Shown here: piece after piece, positions 36,195 through 46,400 of the stretch
Layout of the letters: each line of letters begins with the position of its first letter
How positions within the stretch are numbered: the stretch's first letter is position 1
Source of the DNA: Nitrosomonas sp.
Lineage (GTDB): Bacteria > Pseudomonadota > Gammaproteobacteria > Burkholderiales > Nitrosomonadaceae
Length of the DNA stretch: 64,000 nt
Assembly (NCBI GenBank): GCA_019635215.1
Contig: JAHBZZ010000004.1
Span: 1 to 64,000 of the forward strand
Direction of reading: 5' to 3'
The notes under the pieces: generated by a model
Databases searched by the model: none
Seen by the model: only the letters and a program-made list of their open reading frames with translations
What the model was told of the DNA's origin: nothing
Position numbers and translations under genes: made by a program

Positions 36195-36353
36195 TTACTC
36201 CTCAAGTGTGACAGACAGTGTAAATCCGGATGGCCTGATCGCCGGTACTGAACAATCAATCTGACTGAGCATAATCCCCACGGCACGCGCTGGAGCGAGA
36301 TTGCAATTTTTCCCGGGAACGATCACGCACGGAATTTTCCGGATTCTTTTCAT
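36195..36353 (-). CDS. Possible 52-residue protein between mnhE and mnhF
   Basis: An ATG at 36353, two bases after the mnhE stop, opens a frame that ends with TAA at 36195, three bases before the mnhF start. It reads MKRIRKIPCVIVPGKNCNLA and so on, ending SVTLEE, and carries the ribosome site of mnhF in its last codons. It is not hydrophobic, has no family I recognise, and lacks its own clear ribosome site. The tight fit between two operon genes is the only argument for it; translational coupling to mnhE is possible. Confidence 0.35.
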   Translation of the reverse strand: MKRIRKIPCVIVPGKNCNLAPARAVGIMLSQIDCSVPAIRPSGFTLSVTLEE

Positions 36354-36355
36354 AT

Positions 36356-36871
36356 CTAAGGTTTTTTGTTGTCGAACTGCAGCGGTATACCAAACAACCG
36401 TGCCACACGTTGTTCAACGGACTGAAGCTCGATCATGGCATTCTGGTGCTTATCCAGCACATGCACTTTCAGAAACCCCGGGTTCAGCTCGGCAATTAAC
36501 GTGCCCGGTAACAGATTGACCGTATTGGTCATAAATACCTGCGGCAACCCTGGTGGTATGTGCAGTGGGTATACCACCAGATCCGGCGCAATCGGCATAC
36601 GCGGGTGCAGCGCGCGCCAGGCGACATCCGTGCCACCCGCAAGCGAGCGTATCAGGAAAAAACCAATGAATGCCGGTACTTCAAACCATACCAAAGATAC
36701 CGGAGGAATCAGTGCGATGCTGACAATTACTGCAAACAGGATGGCGGGTATGCCTATCCACCAGGACGACAAATCTCCGCCGCTGAGTATCAGCCAGATC
36801 GTTGAGAACAGTAGTATCCGCACTGCAATATCGCGTGGGTTGCTGTTTGTTTTCAGAGGATTAATTTTCAT
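36356..36871 (-). CDS. mnhE: Mrp antiporter subunit E
   Basis: A 171-residue protein starting at ATG 36871 with GGAAG just upstream. MnhE signatures are VPAFIGFFLIRSLAGGTDVA and FMTNTVNLLPGTLIAELNPG, followed by HVLDKHQNA. Two N-terminal helices and a soluble C-terminal part are typical. It is the first gene of the antiporter operon, transcribed toward lower coordinates. The frame extends to 36928 but has no homology there. Confidence 0.92.
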   Translation of the reverse strand: MKINPLKTNSNPRDIAVRILLFSTIWLILSGGDLSSWWIGIPAILFAVIVSIALIPPVSLVWFEVPAFIGFFLIRSLAGGTDVAWRALHPRMPIAPDLVVYPLHIPPGLPQVFMTNTVNLLPGTLIAELNPGFLKVHVLDKHQNAMIELQSVEQRVARLFGIPLQFDNKKP

Positions 36872-37027
36872 TTCTTCCAATCCCGGTTGCTGATATGTCA
36901 GCACCGGGCTGACATGATATTCGCGCATGGCGCAGATTGTCTATTGCACGCGCAAATGGCAGCGCTGCAATACATTCGGGCTTGTCGATATTTCCTGCTG
37001 AAAAACCGAAATTGTTATGGGCTGGCA

Positions 37028-39007
37028 TCATTTTTTCACCGGATCATGTATCTGCTGTTCGGCGCGTTGCAAGTCGTCCGCTGTGCCATAGAGAACGATT
37101 TCATCATGCGCTGCAAGCGTTGTTTCCGGAGATGGCGATGGCATATGTTCGTGCGATCGGACAAGTGCGATGACCATAACTTCGTTCAGATTGAGTTCCT
37201 GAATCGTCAGTCCGATAATTCGGCTTGTGGGTGGAATGATCAATACGCGTAAACGATTTTTAATGTCTGATGGTTCCTGACCGTTCTGCGCATCGTCGGG
37301 AAAAAATTCCTGCATCAGACTGTATTTGGCCGAGCGCTGTTCCTGGATGCGGCGTATTACCCGCGATTGCGGAACATTGAGCAAAAGCAAGGCTTGCGAA
37401 GCAATCATTAAACCGGCCTCGAGCGTTTCCGGAACAACTTCGAATGCGCCTGCGGATTTCAGTTCCTGAACCCGGCTTTCATCACGGGTACGAACCATAG
37501 CCGGCAGATCGGGGCGTGTACCTTTCAGATAATCCAGAATTTTCAAGGCGGATGACACATCATCGTAACTGATGACGATAAGCCGTGCGCGCGCTAATCC
37601 GAGTGCGTCTAGAATGCCGTGATCGGTTGCATCCCCGTAGTATACAGGCTCACCGGCTTTGTGCGCTTCGCGCACACGGCTGGAACTCAGGTCGAGTGCA
37701 ATGAACGGGATATTTTCCGCTTGCAGAAAATGAGCGATGCCCTGACCGATACGGCCATACCCGCAAATGATCACGTGGTCCTGGAGATGCGCTGCTGTGC
37801 CGGAATCGACCGTCAGGTGAGTGGGTGAATACTCGGGCTCCACTTGCTTGCATGCAAAATAATTCGCGATGACATGGTTGTACCGAATGATGAACGGACC
37901 TGCAAACATCGAGAAAAGCACCGCAATGAGCGTAATCTGCCCCAGGTATACATCGATCACATTCGCGTTCAGAGCTATCGCCAACAGTGCAAATCCAAAT
38001 TCTCCACCGACGGCCAGAAGCAGGCCGGTCCGCCAGGCTGTCAGTGAGTCAATCCCTATTTTCCACATCATGAATGCGACCAGCAGTGTCTTGCTCATAA
38101 GCAGCAGAACAGCACCCAGAAGCGCGTAATGCCAAATCTGCGGGAGAACAGCGGGATCGAACAGCATGCCAATGCCGATGAAGAACAAACCGAGCAGAAC
38201 ATCCTGGAAAGGGCGTATGGTCGATTCCACTTGATGCCGGAATTCGGTTTCGCCTAACATCATGCCCGCCAGGAATGCACCGAAAGCGAGGGACAATCCC
38301 AGGCTGCTCGTAGTCCACCCGGCGAGTAAGGCTATGAACAGTACTGTCAGGGTGAATATTTCCGCGGAACGCCGTTCGGCGACAAAGTGAAACACAGGCC
38401 GCAAGAGCCAGCGGCCGGCAAAATAAACCAATGCAAAGGCTACAGCGGCTTTTGCAAGCGCCCAGCCGAGTGTACCGGCCAAAACCTCGGCGCCTACTGC
38501 AACGCCAAGAACAGGTATTACGACGATAAAGGGCACGGCTGTGACATCCTGGAAAACCGACATGGCAACGCCGAGTTTTCCATGACGGCTGTTTTCTTCT
38601 CCCTGTTCGCGCAACTGCTTGCCGATAATGCTCGTTGAAGACTGCGCGAATACGGCGCCAACAACGAATGCGGCAGCAGGAGGAACGCCGACAAGCCATA
38701 CCACAAGCCCGATGACTATGGTAGTAAACAGGACCTGCGCCGTGCCAAGCCCAAGAACCTGATGCCGAAGTGCATAAATCTGTGGCAGTGAAAAACTTAA
38801 ACCAATGGTAAAGAGCAGAAAAACGATGCCAAATTCGGCCAGTGTCTGCATATGCGGTACATTGATCACCGGCCCCATGGTATGTGGTCCGAGCAGCAAT
38901 CCTACAAGCAGATAACCGAGACTGGAGGGGATATGCAATCGATGAAATGTGACAACGATCGTAACCGCCATTCCCATCAGGAGGAGAATCTGCGCAAAGT
39001 ATTCCAT
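37028..39007 (-). CDS. CPA2 K+/H+ or Na+/H+ antiporter with RCK domains (KefB/YbaL type)
   Basis: A 659-residue protein. Residues 1-385 form the antiporter core of 12-13 helices, with FGIVFLLFTIGLSFSLPQIY and VFAQSSTSIIGKQLREQGEE as CPA2 signatures. A TrkA-N/RCK domain follows at about 405-520 with the nucleotide site HVIICGYGRIGQGIAHFLQA. A TrkA-C domain occupies about 570-655. YbaL-like proteins are gated K+ efflux systems. The ATP-ase and Mrp-like genes beside it make an ion-homeostasis block. No KefF/KefG partner is directly adjacent. Confidence 0.92.
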   Translation of the reverse strand: MEYFAQILLLMGMAVTIVVTFHRLHIPSSLGYLLVGLLLGPHTMGPVINVPHMQTLAEFGIVFLLFTIGLSFSLPQIYALRHQVLGLGTAQVLFTTIVIGLVVWLVGVPPAAAFVVGAVFAQSSTSIIGKQLREQGEENSRHGKLGVAMSVFQDVTAVPFIVVIPVLGVAVGAEVLAGTLGWALAKAAVAFALVYFAGRWLLRPVFHFVAERRSAEIFTLTVLFIALLAGWTTSSLGLSLAFGAFLAGMMLGETEFRHQVESTIRPFQDVLLGLFFIGIGMLFDPAVLPQIWHYALLGAVLLLMSKTLLVAFMMWKIGIDSLTAWRTGLLLAVGGEFGFALLAIALNANVIDVYLGQITLIAVLFSMFAGPFIIRYNHVIANYFACKQVEPEYSPTHLTVDSGTAAHLQDHVIICGYGRIGQGIAHFLQAENIPFIALDLSSSRVREAHKAGEPVYYGDATDHGILDALGLARARLIVISYDDVSSALKILDYLKGTRPDLPAMVRTRDESRVQELKSAGAFEVVPETLEAGLMIASQALLLLNVPQSRVIRRIQEQRSAKYSLMQEFFPDDAQNGQEPSDIKNRLRVLIIPPTSRIIGLTIQELNLNEVMVIALVRSHEHMPSPSPETTLAAHDEIVLYGTADDLQRAEQQIHDPVKK

Positions 39008-39238
39008 CAGGACACCTTTTCTGAAATACCTGGAGAATGAACGGGTGCCGGACTTCCGGAATTCACCGTATCCGATCGGAATATTGCCGGTCTGCGCGGC
39101 ACCATGCCGTATACCGGTTTATGTCCGTTCAGGGATGGGTTGCCTGAGCCTGTCATTCTGCGGATGATGTGAAGCACAACGGATTCCATGTGCGAAATAA
39201 TAGCATGCCCGGTGAAGATACCGGAGGGGTATGCCGAA

Positions 39239-41959
39239 TTAGCCGCTGTTCCGGCTGTCGCTACGGCGGCGCAGCCATTTTTCGGCACCCACTACGCTAT
39301 AAATCACCAGACCGCTGAACAGTATAAATACCCATTCGATCATACCCAGGGGAGCGCTGCCAAATAGCATGTTCATCGTTGCGGAGTAGGTGAAGAAAAT
39401 CTGCAACAAGGCCATCGCGGTTACACCCAGCAGCAGCCAGTGATTAGAAAATACGCCCAGTTCACGCACCGAGTAACGCAACGACCGACAGTTGAACAGA
39501 TAAAACAATGCACCAAAGACAAATACATTGACTGCAAGGGTTCGCGCTGTCTCGAGACTTCTCCCCTGCGATAATGCCCATTCAAAAAGACCGAAAGCGC
39601 CGATGAGCAGCATCAGGCTGACCAGTCCGATACGGAAACCGAGTTCCCGGGTGAGTATCGGTGTTTCGGGGTGCCGCGGGGGGCGCGCCATGATGCCCGG
39701 TTCCTTGCGCTCGAACGCCAGCATCAAACCCAGCAGCAATGCCGTCGTCATGTTGATCCAGAGTATCTGTACCGGCGTGATGGGCAGTGTCAGGCCAAAA
39801 ACCACAGCGACCAGAATCACGAGACCTTCGCCGAGATTGGTCGGTAACGTCCAGGTGATGAACTTGACAAGGTTGTCAAATACCGCCCGACCTTCTTCAA
39901 TTGCAGCCGCTATCGTTGCAAAATTGTCATCCGTCAGCACCATATCCGCAGCCTCTTTTGCGACTTCAGTGCCACTGATGCCCATTGCTACGCCAATATC
40001 GGCTTGTTTCAACGCGGGCGCATCATTAACGCCGTCACCGGTCATTGCCACGACGTGGCCTTTAGCCTGTAGCGCCTCCACCAGCCGCAATTTCTGTTCG
40101 GGCGCAACGCGCGCAAATACGACGGCCTGTTGCGCGGTTTTGGCCAAATCCGGATCCGGCGAATCCGACAACATCTGTCCGCTCACCGCGAAATGTTCGG
40201 TTTCTTTGTCAATCGCGCCATCCAATCCGATCTGACGGGCAATTGCGGCGGCGGTAGTTACATGATCACCGGTGATCATCTTTATCTGAATGCCGGCTTC
40301 TTGACAGGCATTGACGGCAGCTATGGCTTCCTTTCGAGGTGGATCCATCATCGCCTGCAGACCGAGAAAGCAAAATCCTTCGACGACATCGTCGTGATTG
40401 ACAGTCTGAATGGACGCCGGTTGCAATTTGCGCGCAAACGCCAGAATCCGTAAGCCTTTTTCCGCCATTGCATCCACTTCCTGGTGAATACGTTCCTTAT
40501 TCAGCGTCAGTGACTCGGCGTCGGCGCCGCAGGCTATATTACAACGTGCAAGAATGCTTTCGACGGAACCTTTCAGATAAATAACCGCCATTTCCGCATT
40601 CAAAGCGTGTAAGGTCGCCATGTATTGATGCTGGGATTCAAACGGCAATGCATGGATACGTGGAAAATCCTTTGTCAGCGTATCCTGCGGCAATCCTGCC
40701 TTGGCAGCGGCGACAATCAATGCACCTTCTGTGGGATCTCCTTCGATCAGCCACTGTGCATCATGCCGGATCAGACGCGCTTCATTGCATAATAAGCCTG
40801 CCTGCAGACATTCTATTAAAGCGGGTTGTGTATCCGGATCGATCTTTGACGTATCCAGAAATATTTCTCCGGTGGGAGCATAACCTGTTCCCGTGATGTT
40901 ATAACGCTTTCCACCAGTATAAATGTACTGCACAGTCATTTGATTCTGGGTCAGCGTTCCTGTTTTGTCGGAACAAACGATCGTCGTGCTGCCCAGCGTT
41001 TCAACAGCGGGCATCTTACGGATAATCGCGTGTCGGTGTGCCATTTTGTTGACGCCGATGGCCAGCATGATGGTCATGGCTGCGGGCAGACCTTCCGGAA
41101 TCGCTCCGACAGCCAGTGCTACGGATGCCATGAATGAATCCAGTAACGAATTGCCATGCAGCCAGCCGGCGAAAAAAGTGAGTCCCGCGAACCCGAGAAT
41201 GACCCACAGCAGAATGCTGCTGAAACGATTGATTTTGCGGGTGAGTGGAGTGGCCAGTACATCGACGCCGGCGATCAGGGTATTGATGTATCCGATTTCC
41301 GTATAATCGCCGGTTGTAACAACGATGCCGGTTCCGGTGCCGTAAGTGACCAGTGTCGATGAATAAGCCATATTGCTGCGATCCGCCAATACGGTTTCCA
41401 GCGACAAAGGTTCGGTTTGTTTGTGCGTTGCAACGGATTCGCCTGTCAATGCGGATTCGTCGATCTGCAACTCATGGGTCTGCAGTAACCGCATGTCCGC
41501 AGGTACTTTGTCTCCGGATTGCAGTAAGACAAGATCACCGGGTACCAGATCGGAAGCTGCAACTTGTTGCTTTTTTCCGGTGCGGATCACTGTCGCGGTA
41601 CCATCCATTGTGCGGGTAAGCGCTTCGATAGCTTTAAGCGCCTTGGATTCCTGAATATAACCGATGATTGCGTTTATCAGAACAACGCCGAAAATCACAC
41701 TGCTGTCTACCCATTCCTGCAGTGCAAGAGTAATAATCGTTGCGGCCAGCAGGATATATACCAATGGTTGATGAAACTGAAGTAAAAATAAAACCAAGGG
41801 GCTCTTGCCTTTTTTAGGGGTGAGCCTGTTGGGACCGAAATGTTTCTGACGATGTGCAATCTCAAATGTATCAAGGCCTTCAGTGATGTTCGATTTCAGC
41901 TGAGCGGCGACCGCATCATGTGGCAGGTTATGCCAGTGTTTCGACAGTAAGCTATCCAT
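39239..41959 (-). CDS. P-type cation ATPase (P2 type, Ca2+/Na+-like)
   Basis: A 906-residue pump. The order is N-terminal cation ATPase domain, actuator domain with LTGESVA (172-175 TGES), phosphorylation site DKTGTLT at D331, and ATP site MTGDGVNDAPALKQADIGVA. M4 carries the ion-binding AIPEGLPAAMTIML (residues 286-299). The C-terminal four-helix cation domain ends near 890. The MgtA/Ca-ATPase subfamily fits best; calcium or sodium export is likely but unproven. Its start and end do not overlap neighbours, so it may have its own promoter. Confidence 0.92.
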   Translation of the reverse strand: MDSLLSKHWHNLPHDAVAAQLKSNITEGLDTFEIAHRQKHFGPNRLTPKKGKSPLVLFLLQFHQPLVYILLAATIITLALQEWVDSSVIFGVVLINAIIGYIQESKALKAIEALTRTMDGTATVIRTGKKQQVAASDLVPGDLVLLQSGDKVPADMRLLQTHELQIDESALTGESVATHKQTEPLSLETVLADRSNMAYSSTLVTYGTGTGIVVTTGDYTEIGYINTLIAGVDVLATPLTRKINRFSSILLWVILGFAGLTFFAGWLHGNSLLDSFMASVALAVGAIPEGLPAAMTIMLAIGVNKMAHRHAIIRKMPAVETLGSTTIVCSDKTGTLTQNQMTVQYIYTGGKRYNITGTGYAPTGEIFLDTSKIDPDTQPALIECLQAGLLCNEARLIRHDAQWLIEGDPTEGALIVAAAKAGLPQDTLTKDFPRIHALPFESQHQYMATLHALNAEMAVIYLKGSVESILARCNIACGADAESLTLNKERIHQEVDAMAEKGLRILAFARKLQPASIQTVNHDDVVEGFCFLGLQAMMDPPRKEAIAAVNACQEAGIQIKMITGDHVTTAAAIARQIGLDGAIDKETEHFAVSGQMLSDSPDPDLAKTAQQAVVFARVAPEQKLRLVEALQAKGHVVAMTGDGVNDAPALKQADIGVAMGISGTEVAKEAADMVLTDDNFATIAAAIEEGRAVFDNLVKFITWTLPTNLGEGLVILVAVVFGLTLPITPVQILWINMTTALLLGLMLAFERKEPGIMARPPRHPETPILTRELGFRIGLVSLMLLIGAFGLFEWALSQGRSLETARTLAVNVFVFGALFYLFNCRSLRYSVRELGVFSNHWLLLGVTAMALLQIFFTYSATMNMLFGSAPLGMIEWVFILFSGLVIYSVVGAEKWLRRRSDSRNSG

Positions 41960-42010
41960 TTATCCCATCTCTTAGTCCGCCTTATCGTTACGGTATGCCA
42001 ATATTCAGGG

Positions 42011-42096
42011 CCTATTCAAGATCCCGATTAAAAGGTGCAGTGTAAGGCAAAATTGAACAACGCAAGCAAAGCGCCCTTCCGTGAGATCATGAATAG
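42011..42096. repeat. Possible MITE or IS-end remnant
   Basis: CTATTCAAGATC near 42012-42023 and GATCATGAATAG at 42085-42096 are inverted repeats of 12 bases with one mismatch, about 60 bases apart. The inner sequence has no open frame. It fills the gap between the P-type ATPase and DUF454 genes. Small paired repeats like this are typical of insertion-sequence remnants; I could not identify the parent. Confidence 0.4.
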
Positions 42097-42100
42097 ATTC

Positions 42101-42589
42101 TCAGAGTGATGACGCGTTGCTGCTGTCAGACGCCCGCACGGGCAAACGCGAAAGACAAAACGCCAGTATGCAGGCGATAGCCGAGAGCATGATTTTTTGC
42201 CACATTTCGGGGACAATCAGAATCGAAATGCTGAACGATAGGGCAGTCATGATATAAGCCAGGCGTTTCGTTTTGTACGTGACGCTGCGGTACAGGCGCC
42301 ATTCCAGAATGATCGGTCCGGTATAGCGGTTGGTCATCAGTTTGGTATGAAACCGTTCGGAACCTCTTGCAAAACAGGTGGCGGCCAGTAACACAAAAGG
42401 TGTGGTCGGCAGAATAGGCAGAAAGATACCTAAAACGCCCAGTATAAGGGCGAGACAGCCCACCCCAAGAAAGAGACCACGGACTAATGGCGAGTGATGC
42501 AGGCGTAACAGTTCCGAAATCTGGGAAGCGGGTATTTCCTGTCTGCCAAGGTTAATTGTATTATTTTCGAATTTTTCAGGTGATTGCAT
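42101..42589 (-). CDS. Inner membrane protein, DUF454 (YbaN family)
   Basis: The ATG at 42589 gives 162 residues; a TTG 12 bases further is also possible. After a soluble N-terminus of about 45 residues come three helices, with the DUF454 signature LGVLGIFLPILPTTPFVLLA followed by CFARGSERFH and GPIILEWR. The family is widespread and of unknown function. Length is a little above the usual 120-150 because of the N-terminal extension. Confidence 0.85.
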   Translation of the reverse strand: MQSPEKFENNTINLGRQEIPASQISELLRLHHSPLVRGLFLGVGCLALILGVLGIFLPILPTTPFVLLAATCFARGSERFHTKLMTNRYTGPIILEWRLYRSVTYKTKRLAYIMTALSFSISILIVPEMWQKIMLSAIACILAFCLSRLPVRASDSSNASSL

Positions 42590-42700
42590 TGTCTGGATCA
42601 ATAAGACTCGTCTATGGGGATAAATTCATGTTAGGTTATACTACATAAGTATAAGAGTAAGTTATTAAAATAAAGTTTTTGTTAATTTTTGAGGAAAAAA

Positions 42701-43183
42701 ATGTTCAGAATCAAATTTCATAGTCATTCAGGTATTTTCATGTTATCAATGGCATTGTTAGCACTGTTCATATTGCCGCAGCCTGTTTTTGCCGCACAGG
42801 AAAATGCTGGGGAACCGGGATTGCAGTTTGAAAAAATTGACCGCAAGGTGGGTGAAGGTGAAGAAGCCGACATCGGAAAAACGGTCAGTGTGCATTACAC
42901 AGGCTGGCTCTATGATGAATCTGCACCTGACAAAAAAGGCAGGCAATTTGACAGTTCGTATGACCGGGATGCGCATTTTTCATTTATGCTTGGCGCCGGT
43001 AAAGTCATCAAGGGATGGGATCATGGCGTAAGAGGTATGAAGGTCGGCGGCGAGCGCACGCTTATTATTCCGTCGGATATGGCTTATGGCTCGCGTGGTG
43101 TACGTAAAGTCATTCCACCGAATGCAGCGTTGATTTTCGATGTTGAGCTTATCGGGATAGAGAAAAAAAATCCGCACTATTGA
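42701..43183 (+). CDS. FKBP-type peptidyl-prolyl isomerase, exported
   Basis: The ATG at 42701 follows GAGG at 42691-42694 and gives 160 residues. A signal peptide ends near PVFAA (residue 31-33). The FKBP domain shows GKTVSVHYTGWLYDESAPDK and FMLGAGKVIKGWDHGVRGMK, then ERTLIIPSDMAYGSRGV. The aromatic residues of the proline pocket (Tyr, Phe, Trp) are in place. It should act on periplasmic proline peptide bonds. An insertion in the YDESAPDKKGRQFDSS loop is slightly longer than in minimal FKBPs. Confidence 0.93.
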   Translation: MFRIKFHSHSGIFMLSMALLALFILPQPVFAAQENAGEPGLQFEKIDRKVGEGEEADIGKTVSVHYTGWLYDESAPDKKGRQFDSSYDRDAHFSFMLGAGKVIKGWDHGVRGMKVGGERTLIIPSDMAYGSRGVRKVIPPNAALIFDVELIGIEKKNPHY

Positions 43184-43209
43184 TTGTCGTGTATGTTTCG
43201 TTCTGATAA

Positions 43210-43251
43210 CCGCCTGAATCTGCAGTTCAACAGTGTTAATGATTCAGGCGG
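43210..43251 (+). terminator. Hairpin after the FKBP gene
   Basis: A perfect 11-base inverted repeat, CCGCCTGAATC and GATTCAGGCGG, with a 20-base loop, lies 27 bases after the FKBP stop. No U run follows, so it may be a terminator of the less common type or a stabilising hairpin. Confidence 0.45.
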
Positions 43252-43404
43252 TATCGTTCAATAGTTGTATTCGAATGGTACGATAGATATAGCACAGTTC
43301 AATTCAGTCAGGAGTCACTTACAGCACGCAAGCAGTCAGTTTGAATCTTTTTCCATCGTTTAATTACAGGATTAGCGCTACTTCGTAGCAGAGAGGATGT
43401 AGCC

Positions 43405-46400
43405 ATGACGCAAACCGCGAAGCAAGTACAAAAAAAACCTGTTGTGACACGCAGGCGCCTGGCGATTGGTTTGGGTAGTGTTCTGGCCGTTATTGCCTTG
43501 TTCGGATTGCTCGGCTATTACTGGCTGCCGGGTTTTGCCAAAGCGCAGCTGGAATTACGCCTATCTGCTTTGCTTGAGCGCCCGGTGACTGTGCAGGCGA
43601 TTGAGATCAAGCCATATACGCTGGAATTATCCGTAAACGGTTTTCGTATCGGTGAGAAAGCGGATGGTATTGATGCGCCGGAGACATTTTTTGCGTTTGA
43701 CCATCTGTATGTGCAGATCAGTCCGGCATCGATAACGCAGCGTGCACCGGTGATCAGTGCGGTTACCCTGGATGCGCCGTATATCCGTCTGGCGCGTGAT
43801 GATGCCCATGTGTTTAATTTTTCGGATTTGATTGACAAATTTGCACAGCCTTCCGAAGACGAAGAGCCGGCGTTGTTTTCTATCAGTAATATCGCACTCA
43901 GGAATGGCCGTGTTGAATGGATTGACCGTTTCAAGTCGAATCACCAATCAATCTCCGAAATCGATTTTGCAATTCCGTTTATCGCCAATCTGGATAATGT
44001 TGACGCCGATTGGGTCAAGCCGCATTTTAGCGCCAGAATCAATGGCGCGTCTTTTTTGCTGGATGGAAAGCTGCGGCCTTTCACGGATAAGCGCGAAGCC
44101 ACGCTGGCACTTAAACTGACCGATGCCGATTTGATGAATATTGCAGGTTATCTGCCGCTTCCGGACGGAATCAGCCTGCGGTCAGGCCATTTCGACAGCG
44201 ATCTGACACTGACATTTAAACAATCCGATGGGGATTCCGCCGCGATCACACTCACAGGCAAGTCGTCGATTAAACGAACCGCCATCCAGAATCAATCCGT
44301 GCGGATGCCTTATCAGGTCGATCTGGGCAAATTTCAGATCAATCTGGATCAGTTTGATCTGACAGGCAGAACGCCTTCCAGTCTGGTGTTCAGTCTGGAT
44401 GATGTTGTGCTGTCGCCATTATCGGATCCGTCAGGTAACACGGCGGCCGTTTTATCATTGACGAAACTCACGGTCGATGATGTGAAGCTGGATTTTTCGG
44501 ACAAACGAATCGTGCTGAATGCGATCACCCTGGACAGGTTGAAAAGCGTCTTTAACCGTGATCCGGACGGCGGCATTGCGCTGATGCGTTTTTTCGGTTC
44601 ACCGGATACAGCCGTTTCAACGACGCCGACGATACAAACCGTTTCAGTATCGATTCCGATACCCGGCAGAAAGCCATCGTCTGAGGCACGGACCGAATAT
44701 GCGGCTCAAGCTGAAATCCGGGAAACAGAAAACCGGAAAACAGAAGATAAAGCTGATTCGTGGGTTGTGAAAATCAATCAGCTGCGGCTCAACGCCGCGG
44801 CGATCCGTTATACCGATCAAACGATGGCGAATGTGGTGCCAATGACGATTGATCCTCTGGATCTGGTTGCTGAAAATATCGATATCAGTGGTGAAAAACC
44901 GCTTGATCTACGTATGACTGCGGTGGTGAATGAACGCGGCAGCATCGAATCCCATGGTTTACTGGCATGGGCCCCTTTTGTTGCGGAACTGAATCTCGAT
45001 TTAAAAACAGTGGATCTGGTTTCTTTGCAGGGTTGGGCGAGTGATGCTTTGAACGTTCTGTTGACGAGCGGTGATATTTCTTTCAATGGCAATGTCAAAG
45101 CGGGCGGGAGTCCGCTCAAGGTGGCCGTCAACGGACAGACCCGACTAGGAGGCTTCAATATTCTTGATCCCAGAATGGCCCGGGAGGTATTGCGTTGGAA
45201 GAGTCTGGATATCAGCGGACTGGACTTTGCCGGTGATCCGCTGAAGATGCATATGGATACCGTAAAACTGGAGGGTTTTTATGCGCATGTCGTACTCCAG
45301 CGTGATGGTGAGCTGAGTCTGAAACACATTATGCGGCAGGAGAAAGCGGCAACCGGTGCAAGCGATCAAACCAAAGCCGATATCGACAAAACGAATGAAA
45401 ACGATTCACTGCCGTTACACATCGGTAAAATTCTATTGCAACAAGGCAGGATCGATTTTTATGATCGCTTTATTCAGCCAAATTACCATGCCAATCTGAC
45501 CGGGTTGCAAGGCCAGATTGGTCCTATTCAGAGCAGGGAAGCGGGCGTGATCGATATCAAGGGCGCCATCGACAAGACAGCGCCGCTAGAAATTCATGGC
45601 AGTATCCAGCCATTCGGTTCCAAGCTTATGCTGGATATTACCGCAAAGGCCAAAGAGATCGATTTGCCGTCATTCAGCCCCTATTCCGGAAAGTATATCG
45701 GTTACGGTATTGAGAAAGGAAAGCTGTCCGTCGACGTGCATTATCATGTCAAGGAAGGCGCGCTCACTGCGGAAAATAATGTTTTTCTCGATCAATTGAC
45801 GCTTGGTGCACGTGTAAACAGCGAAGAAGCCGTGTCGTTGCCGCTGGAATTGGCGATTGCATTGCTCAAAAACCGGCATGGCGAAATCGATATTCACCTA
45901 CCGGTCAAAGGTTCGATTGATGATCCTAAGTTCAGTCTGGGCGGCGTCATTCTGGAAGCCTTTGTCAATCTCATCACGCGCGCGGTAACCGCACCGTTTA
46001 CACTGCTGGGTTCAATGCTGGAGCAGGATGAGGAGTTATCCGAAATTGTCTTTTCTCCCGGTTCTGCTGTCATTGAGATTGACGCTGAAAACCGTTTACA
46101 AGCTTTGTCCCAGATACTCAATGACCGGCCTGCGCTGCGTCTGGAAATTGCGGGTCATATAGACCCGACCAGAGATTACGAAGGTTTAAAACAAATGCGT
46201 TTACAGCGGCAGATTGTGGCACACAAACTTACAGCAGATGCTAAAAAGGGTGAAACCCGCGGCGCGTTTGCCGAAACCGAGCTGACACCGGATGAATACA
46301 GCAAATATCTTGAAGTGGAATATAAAGCGGCTGATTTTGAGAAACCGGCTAATTTTTTAGGTTTTACAAAAAGAATACCGGATCAGGAAATGGAGCAATT

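Noticed and set aside
39528-40235. A 235-residue plus-strand frame opposite the P-type ATPase
   Set aside because: Antisense shadow of a complete and well matched ATPase gene.
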